Shown here: piece by piece, positions 56,664 to 64,000 of the stretch
Layout: each line of letters starts with the position of its first letter
Numbering within the stretch: position 1 is the stretch's first letter
Assembly: GCA_015698045.1 (NCBI GenBank)
Contig: BLAL01000013.1
Coordinates: 806,001-870,000 of the forward strand
Source of the DNA: Rhizophagus clarus
Taxonomy: Eukaryota > Glomeromycota > Glomeromycetes > Glomerales > Glomeraceae
Reading direction: 5' to 3'
DNA length: 64,000 nt
Notes under the pieces: model-generated
What the model was told of the DNA's origin: nothing
Database searches by the model: none
What the model saw: the letters and a program-made list of their open reading frames with translations, nothing else
Translations under genes and position numbers: made by a program

Positions 56664-58689
56664 CATTAATAAAGTAATCATTTAATATCTGATTTTTTTT
56701 TTGTTGTAATTTTATTGATCCATCATAATTATTTGTCCACATTCATTGCTACATGCATGAGGCGCTCGCCAAAAAAGTGGATTTATATATTTCTAGAGAA
56801 GATATTCTGCAGTAAGACTGTAAGAGATCTTGGAATTGGCGCAGCAAATGCAGGGGATGGGTTGATAGAGAAGTTTCGGTCGCTTTGCCAAATATCTTTG
56901 ATGAGATAATACCCCTTAATACGATTTGGTTTTAGGTAATAATTGGCTAGTAGGATTGGGATTAGGATTGATAAACGCGATACAAGATATTGGACAAATA
57001 ATGAAGAGAAAAGTCTTTATTATGTAAGAAATGAAATCGATATACTAATTAATGTTGCGGGCGAAACTGTTTTGTGATTGGTGAAATGGTTCGCCTTTTG
57101 AAGTCACAATCCGAAACTTGACCCAAACCTCTGTAACCTGCCCAAACTTCCGTAACCTCCATAACCTTAAATTTCAAATTACTTAGTGTCCGAAACTTGC
57201 TCAAACCTAATTTTATGCTTTTACTGTCTTAAAATATTTGATAGTTATTAGTTTATATATATATCACATTATTAATAAAATTTACATAGAATCAGTTACT
57301 TAAAATCTATGTCATATTTGTTTACTATTTCGTTTACTTGCAATTTGAATATCAATATATTTTTTTTATACACTATTTCTTGTTATCCTCAATAATTTCA
57401 TCTAAATTTTTAATAAAACTCTGCATCTAGGTTTAATACCATCAAATAATCCTCTTGCATTACCAATATCCCTCCTCCATGGTTTGAGTAAGATCATCGT
57501 CTAGATTCAAATATGCGTCAGCAATAAACTGCCAAAATATGTACTGGCTGCGTGTATACATTTGGTACGTATTACGCATCATTTTTTTTTTTTACATCGT
57601 TTTTTTATCACTTTTTATTATCACTTTTTTCGTTGTTTTTTCAATATATATATATATTAGCCCACCGTCCAGACTGCGGATCAGTGCTTGAAGCCTAGGC
57701 TTAAGCTTAAGCATAAAAGTTAAATCACAACTCTATAAACAATTTACTTAATATTTACTTTGACTCCTTGGTTCACCCCTAGTTAATCTTTATAAATATC
57801 ATATGAGTCAAAAAAAATAATTACTCATATTTTTTTATATGCGAAAGTGGCACGGAATAAAAGCTTAATGATTAATGATCTAATGGATCTAATGACAGAG
57901 TCATACCATATACATGTGATATCAACAGTAATATTCTGTAAGTTGTTTTCAAAAAGATGCGATCAACAATCACGGGACTTGTGTTGATTTTCGCGACGTC
58001 AAAGACTTCTTTATAACTTACTATTTAAGGCTGCGATCTTACAAAAATGTATACTTTAAACTTGTTTTTACTTCAATTGTTGAACAATATCTCAATCATT
58101 AGCGAATCTCATTAGGAGAGACGCCCCAGTCGGAGAATTATATTTGTTACCTTATTACCCAAAAATTTATGAAACAATAGCTAATTCGGAAAAATTAATA
58201 TCCCATTTTCAAATTCCTAGTACTGTATTATTAAATTTCGAAATACTTTTTAGATATGCAACAAACAAAATTATACTTTTTTGTATTATGGAGTAAGAAT
58301 TATATAATAAACTGATATTAAACTGATATTATTCGTAAGCTAGTTCATGAAAAATTTATTCATGCACATAACTCATGTGAAACTGATTATCGGGTTATAA
58401 AGGTATATAAATACGCGTCTCGTATCAGAAAATATTCTTGAAGTCTCCTGGAGGTCTTCGATCAAAATGATTCATTTATTCAAATTCCTATTAAAAAAAG
58501 GTATTTTGCAGACTTATATTCTTTACGCAACTTAAACATTTTTCTTACGATTATTAATTTAGACGAAGATAAATAGAAAGGGATTATTACTCCTTAAAGT
58601 ATATTTTCAAAGTCGGAAGTAGTAAAAAAAAACAACTGTGAACGTGTCATGGTAAGTTAAACCTGGTCAGCTTATATAGAAGTGCCACA
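56664..58689. other. Spacer with possible diverged U-related sequence
   Basis: No gene. CCGAAACTTG.CCAAACCT occurs three times with variation at 57110-57210. Around 57680-57870 the motifs GAAGCCTAGGCTTAAGC.TAAGCATAA and GAAAGTGGCACGG recall landmarks of repeat U in a different order. A TATATAAATA at about 58401 followed by a 22-codon frame at 58468 is not enough for a gene. Confidence 0.35.
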
Positions 58690-59990
58690 CATAACATCTA
58701 AAAAAAGAGGGTTACGAGTTTGTTGTGTTTATGAGTTTGTGTTTGGTTTTTATTTTTATTCAGGTTTATGAGTTTGATTTTATGGGTTTATGGGTCGAGT
58801 TTTGTGGGTTGTGGTATAGATGGCTAATGTTATCGGTCTTTTTAGAACGACTTTGCATTTCTTGTGACGTTTTTCGGAAAAAATAAGAAGAATAAATAGT
58901 AAGGCTGATCTAACATTTCTTGGATGTGAAGGTGGGTTGCGTGGATTGGTGTGAACTTGTGGATTGGATGTATTGATCGAATATTATGTGTTTTATTTTA
59001 TTTATAGCATTTTTAGTAAAAAGGAGGAGGAGGAAGCTATTAACAATGCTTCTTGAGTGCTTTTTTTAAAGTAAGTATAATCTGGTGTGGTGGACTTCCT
59101 GTTGGTTTATGGGTTGTGTCAGGTTTATAGAATTGTTTTTATGGCTTACGGATGGATTGTGTTTGTGGGTTTGTGTTAGGTTTAGTTAGTTTGTGGCTGT
59201 GGGTTTGTGGGTTGGGTTTATGGGTTTGGTTTGTGGGTTTTTGGCTATGGGTATTGAGTTCATGGGTTTGTGGCTATGATATACAGGGGTTATAAGTGAA
59301 TTTGCCTTGGAGCGAAATATTCCCGATGATGTCCGTCAGCGGTAACTACTTTAGTAGTGAGTGGGGAGAGATACCTCGCAATCCTACCCTTGTGGTAGAG
59401 ACCGAACACACCTCCATCTATGGTTGCATGTCACAAGCCTGCGAACACACTTGGTATACGGAGGGGATATAAGTGAAAGGCATTTCTGACTTATAAATTT
59501 TATTCATCATTGTTTAAGCTTTAGTAAAAATAAATGATGCTTAAGTGGAATGAGTATTATTGATAGCTAATGTTATCATTGCCTTTTATTGTTTTTTTAG
59601 GATGACTTTGTATTTCTTGTAATGTTTTTCAGTTAAAATAAGAGGATATTTAACAAGGCTGATCTAACATTTTTTAGATGTAAAGGTGAGTTGTGTGGAT
59701 TGGTGTGAGCTTGTGAATTAAAAATATTGATCTAATATTATATGTGTTTTATTTTGATTTTGCACAGCATTCTTATAGCTTTTTTAGTGATCTATTTGAG
59801 TGCTTTTGTTCTGAAGGAGAGTTGTATAGGCTGGTGTGGGCACGTGTCTTTCCGCTAGATTTGTGGGTTTAGGTTTATGGATCATGTCACATTTATAGGG
59901 TTGTTTTTATAGGCTTGTGGTAGATCGTGTTTATGATTTGTGTCAATGATGGATTTAATTGTGTGTTTTGCTTTGTGGATTTGATTTATT
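58690..59990. repeat. G/T-rich degenerate minisatellite
   Basis: Three blocks (about 58700-58815, 59085-59280 and 59840-59960) are made of variations on GGGTTTATGGGTTTGTGG, all with G on the plus strand. The segments between them are related: TAAGGCTGATCTAACATTT..T.GATGT.AAGGTG appears at 58900 and 59660, and TTTAGTAAAAAGG/TTTTAGTGATC at 59010 and 59785. The whole looks like about two or three tandem ~750-bp copies of a larger repeat. Confidence 0.7.
59301..59477. mobile_element. GC-rich 177-bp insertion, SINE-like candidate
   Basis: A GC-rich block differs sharply from its surroundings and is flanked by near-identical direct repeats, AGGGGTTATAAGTGAA (59285-59300) and AGGGGATATAAGTGAA (59462-59477). 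On the minus strand it reads GGTCTCTACC.CAAGGGTAGG, recalling RNA-polymerase-III-derived short elements, but no proper A and B boxes or A-tail were found. Confidence 0.4.
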
Positions 59991-59999
59991 TTCTTTAAA

Positions 60000-60090
60000 A
60001 TTTCAAACAGAAAAATTTTTATCTTTCATTTTTCCCTTCTCTCTCAATTTTCCCTTTTCTCTCATTTCCTCTTTTCTCTCTTGTTGTAAT
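60000..60090. repeat. Pyrimidine tract
   Basis: A run of (T2-5 C1-3) words, such as TTTTCCCTTCTCTCTC, at about 60023-60083 on the plus strand. Confidence 0.7.
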
Positions 60091-62049
60091 TATCAAACTT
60101 CTTATTCAAAAGTTTAAATATAATCAGCTATCAACAATTGGTTCGAGCCTTATTCTTTAACTCAATTTTTTTTGTTCCATCTGCTCACAATTATCTTGGA
60201 ATAGTCCTAGTTCAATTTTCAATCGCTCTTTTTGTTCAATTAAGCTTTTTTATTGAAACTTTAATTCTTGAATATGGAATCATCAATTTTTTTTTATTTA
60301 TAAAATATTAATCTAGACTTGTTTTCTTTAATGGTGACAAAGTGATAATAGTTTTGATTATAAGTAATTCTTTTTTCTTTTAGTAACTATCGAAAAGTGA
60401 TGCTTACAATTCATTTTTCTATTATTGTTGATACAATATAAAATTTATAAATACTTTAAATTTTGTTCATAATTAAAATAAAAGATAATAAACTTATAAA
60501 TAATAAAATATAAAATTTGAGTATTTATTTAGAGTATGTGTCAACTGTCGAATACTTGTCCGATTGTTAGGTTAATAACAGAAAAGTTTTTCTTTATGTA
60601 AATGGTGAAAGGAGGATACTTTTGATATGCAGCATAACATATAAAAACATGAATTCTTTAAGTTTGTACATTATTTCATGCATATATAATTGAAAGAATT
60701 AATTGAATATAGCAAAGTTGATACCATTTGTTATTATTATAATTCTTATTTCATTTATAATAATTAATAATCTATGATGTAAATTCTCTCCTTGCAATCG
60801 AAAAATCTAAATGATAACCTACAGCATTATATTACCTATGCTTAACAATTAAAGATTTTAAATATTAAAATGGTAGAAAGTTAAGTTTTAGGTTGCTTAT
60901 GTATAAAAATAGGTTGGAATGATTGAACTTTTATAAAATGTTGACCATGAATATTTGAATCATCTGAAGTGATTCTATGAACTTTAGATGGTAGTATTCT
61001 CGTTCTTTTTAGCCCTTAAGCTTTAAGTCTCCAGAATAACAAGTGTAAATGCCTGTTTCCTAGTTTTTTTTTGAATTTATATTTGTCACATCTAATAGAA
61101 AAGTAAAAGGACCAAAATTTATTAAGATTAAATGTCCCTCCCTATTGAACTATCAATAGAAAAGTTAAAAAGAAGAAATAGGTCAATGTGGAGTGAATTT
61201 GTGTGATCCAGGGCAAAGTGATTGATTTGTATGGACGTCCTTCCTTTCTTTTTTAATTCGTTTACTATGATTTTCATAATTCACTATGAATATTTAATGG
61301 AAATCATAAATAAGCAGAAATGATCACATAGGATGTCTATTTGTACATTTTATGAAAAGTAAAAGTGTAAGAATGTTAATATTGTGAAGGAAAATATATA
61401 GTGAATGAGAAGTTGGTATAAGCCCACCGGGTTCATATTATTTCGCTCAATAAGTGTGATTCGCGGAAAACTTTATGACAGTATTTTAAAAAGTCCAACT
61501 CCATTGTAAGGAATTTTTTTTATACGAAGTAATCAAAATATTATAAATGTATAATTTTAGGATAAGATAATCTCATTTTTTTTTTTACCTTAAAAAAGTT
61601 TGATATTTGGTCCATTTGAAAAAATATCTTTGAACTATTAATAATAATTTATCACCATTATCGTCAATGAAACAATAATTAATCTTGGCTTTTAATAAAA
61701 ATAAGTTTAGGAATTCTAATTATATATAAACAGTAAGGTGCGGCAGAAATGTCCATTTGTTCTGGTATATGAACTATAAAGAAACAAGGGAGTGGTGGAT
61801 TGATTAAATCTGGGAGATTATGGTTTATAATATCTACAGTATATACAAGAATGATTATTAAATTGTTGATCTTTCATACAATTTTGAAGCTTGAAACAAG
61901 CAGAATCAAAAGGTCATAATTACTTATTCTTTAGTCCAATACCAGTATATAGTGTGAATGATGTAATTTTATTGTATTAACTGAAATTTATGAGAGAGAT
62001 TATTCCAGGATGATTTTTGGTTGTTCGCAACTAAAAATAATAATAAATC
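60091..62049. other. AT-rich spacer
   Basis: No gene, repeat or motif that I can support. Confidence 0.4.
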
Positions 62050-62352
62050 AATTTATTTATTTATTCATCCATAGTTGAGACTGATTGTTACATAAGATAA
62101 GATAGAAATAATCCTAATCTAAGGAATTCTAAACTAAGGAATCGAACTATACTAATCCAATATGTAAAATCCCCGCCTAGTTTAATTTAAACTGTTAGGC
62201 TAAAACCTACAGTCTCCCCAAACACAAAATAAGAAGAACATTATTCTTTTGGATTCTAGGTCTGCTTTGATTTCATGAATAATATTATTCATGGGCTTTA
62301 TCATACCATTTGATTCAATGATATCATAGCCTTCCTTTGTTACTTTTTTTAA
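62050..62352 (-). mobile_element. Possible 5'-truncated retroelement with a C-terminal ORF
   Basis: Minus-strand frame 62352-62200 (50 codons, TAG 62202-62200) reads Lys-Glu-Gly-Tyr-Asp-Ile-Ile-Glu-Ser..Ile-Lys-Ala-Asp and ends in Trp-Gly-Asp-Cys. It is followed by about 130 bp and then AATAAATAAATAAATTG (complement of 62050-62068). An ORF end, a short 3' tail and TAAA repeats fit the 3' end of a LINE, but the protein is not recognised. Confidence 0.4.
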
Positions 62353-62446
62353 TTATTTTCTTTATCACTCTAATAATGTAATAAAAGTATAAAGGTTAGT
62401 AAAAGTAGTTTACTAAATAAAAATATTTATAAGTAATGAAACAAGA

Positions 62447-62945
62447 GTAAATTTCCAAATAAAGAAGGCACATAATCAATTTTCCTCCACAATTGACAGA
62501 CCTTATTTAAGAAACTTCATTGGCATATGTTTCTCTGTGGACCGATCGACCAACTGGAAGTGGCACAACCGTGTGGAACGACCGGAAATCACCTCACAAG
62601 ATTGTTCATATCATGGACCTTTTCACTCTATCATGGAACAAAATTGTTCTTGGTGACCTCACAGAAAAAGCCCAATGAAAAAGGTGCTTATTTACTAAAA
62701 CAAATGTAAGTTTCCAAATAAGGAAGGCACATAATCAATTTTCCTCCACAATTGACAGACCTTATTTAAGAAACTTCATTGGCATATGTTTCTTTGTGGA
62801 CCGATCGACCAACTGGAAGTGGCACAACCGTGTGGAATCACCTCACAATATTGTTCATATCATGGACCTTTTCACACTATCATGGAGCAAAATTGTTCTT
62901 GGTGACCTCACAAAGAAAGCCCAATGGAAAAGGTATTTGCTTTTA
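62447..62945. repeat. 259-bp tandem duplication
   Basis: Unit 1 is 62447-62705 and unit 2 62706-62945, highly similar; unit 2 lacks about 9 bp near the middle (CGACCGGAA in unit 1 at 62580). Several plus frames stay open through it, so it may be duplicated coding debris; I recognise no protein. Unit 2 continues into GC-richer sequence to about 63090. Confidence 0.85.
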
Positions 62946-63562
62946 TTACCCAAAAATATATCTACCTTATTTTTCTTCTGAGAACTATCTTCATAAAGAA
63001 AAAAATTGTGTCAGGCGGAGATACAAAATTTCTTGTTGGGATATGGACTTGTGGATCCAATGTATTTTTGGGAAGATTTGACATGGCGATCATTCATGTA
63101 CTCGTATCGATGAAAATTGTCAGGTGTTTGATCTAATTTGAAAAGTAACTTCTGCTTCTGTATGAATTGTAGATCTTGTTGTGACCTCTGCAATCGTTTG
63201 GTCACGTGAAATTTGATGATTTTGATGCTCACGGGATATAGTTTGTCAACAGGAAAACGAAATGAGTTTTGATAAAGACATAATAAAGAGAGTGAAAAAA
63301 AAGAAGAAATAAAGCATGTAAATAAAGAGAAAAGTTCATGTAAAGGGAGTGTAGAACAAGTCTACACTAGTATTATTCTTTTGGTATAAAACTATCTCAC
63401 GTAAATACGATGAAGTTTTTAAGTTGTAGTTGTAGTAGGAACAAAAAAACTTTTATTCTTTATACTCTTTAAAGTGTAAAAAAAAAATAGGAGTTGTATA
63501 GGGAACTAAGCCTTCAACTTCCTTCGCGAAAAATTGGACTGAGGGACAGTGGGAAGAAGTCC
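62946..63562. other. Spacer
   Basis: No convincing gene. Short frames at 62924-63136 (+) and 63011-63232 (-) overlap on opposite strands. 63500-63560 is somewhat GC-richer. Confidence 0.35.
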
Positions 63563-63970
63563 TTTTACATTTGTTTTGATCCGATCCTTATAAATATTAG
63601 GTACATAATCAATGATCATGTGAACCCCTCATCAATATCACAAAGCCACAGCCAACGAGTTTTAATTTGAATGTAATACGGGTTATACTCAAGTTCGAAA
63701 TAACATAATCATAGATCATGTGAACATAAGTAATAAATTACGCGTCATTTTGTATAAATTAATAATAGGAACTTATTGTTTACGCTAGTCGGCGTTTTTA
63801 ATAAACCACCTTTTTACATTTGTTTTTGATCCGATCCCTATAAATACTAGTTACATAATCATATATCATGTGAACATGAGTATAAATTAGGCGTCATTTT
63901 GTATAAATAAATAATAGTTGGAATTTTTTTTTCATTGTTTACGCTAGTCCGCGTTTTTAATAAACCATTA
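63563..63970. repeat. Direct repeat, 249-bp period, near the right edge
   Basis: TTTTACATTTG.TTTTGATCCGATCC..TATAAATA.TAG.TACATAATCA starts at 63563 and 63812, and GTTTACGCTAGTC.GCGTTTTTAATAAACCA ends both copies (63778-63808 and 63938-63968). The first copy also has an internal ~100-bp duplication around ACATAATCA..ATCATGTGAAC (63602 and 63702). Confidence 0.85.
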
Positions 63971-64000
63971 AATATTATATCTGAAGATCCCCTCCTCCGG

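Noticed and set aside
59301..59477. tRNA or other structural RNA gene
   Set aside because: No cloverleaf, anticodon arm or proper internal promoter boxes could be formed.
58690..59960. Telomere-like G/T repeats
   Set aside because: The words vary around GGGTTTATGGGTTTGTGG and are interrupted; no TTAGGG array, so interpreted as a degenerate minisatellite.

Overview
The window looks like nuclear DNA of an arbuscular mycorrhizal fungus (Glomeromycotina, most likely Rhizophagus). By eye it is very AT-rich. Genes have short introns of about 60-135 nt with GT..AG ends, and mobile elements far outnumber genes. Several protein families are ones I associate with Rhizophagus: a Sel1-repeat array fused to a protein kinase, large G-domain proteins with a stonustoxin-type MACPF-like N-terminus, NYN-domain proteins, and small secreted proteins. 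The organism call is inference from composition and families. No rRNA, tRNA or CRISPR array was found.

Genes that look intact: a two-exon Sel1-repeat/kinase gene (11144-16520, +), a small 12-cysteine secreted protein (19241-19486, +), a 1203-residue G-domain protein (30369-33980, +), a two-exon NYN-domain protein (41951-43251, -) and a 160-residue secreted basic protein (46935-47417, +). Damaged genes: a four-exon gene at 2500-3688 (-), a second G-domain gene with three frameshifts (49311-52892, -), a gene split by a MITE (38361-39763, +), a nuclease-like remnant (34745-35900, -), a RING-finger fragment (19900-20112, +) and a Helitron-type helicase fragment (40670-40897, -).

Mobile DNA: hAT-type elements with 8-bp target duplications lie at 967-2022, 18399-18958, 25950-28767 and 38924-39434. 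A full-length but broken hAT (26020-28366) is nested inside the third. A MULE with a broken five-exon transposase occupies about 53054-56663. A 1.5-kb TIR element of unknown superfamily is at 36484-38017 and a small MITE at 45848-46241. The stretch 20605-25926 is one large palindromic repeat complex.

The most unusual signal is a dispersed repeat, here called U, with copies at 6481-7843, 20852-21230 and 24408-25926. Each copy carries retrotransposon insertions at the same position, an 18-bp imperfect palindrome (AGCATAAATGCTTTAAGC). At least five independent insertions from at least two retroelement families, truncated to different extents, are flanked by copies of it. This suggests a site-specific non-LTR retrotransposon that uses a repeat's hairpin as its landing pad.

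The two G-domain genes are inverted relative to each other, 15 kb apart. Their G-domain exons share long runs of identical DNA although the rest has diverged, which points to gene conversion with a broken copy. Many of the damaging changes in the transposase genes fit C-to-T or G-to-A transitions, as methylation-driven decay would produce.
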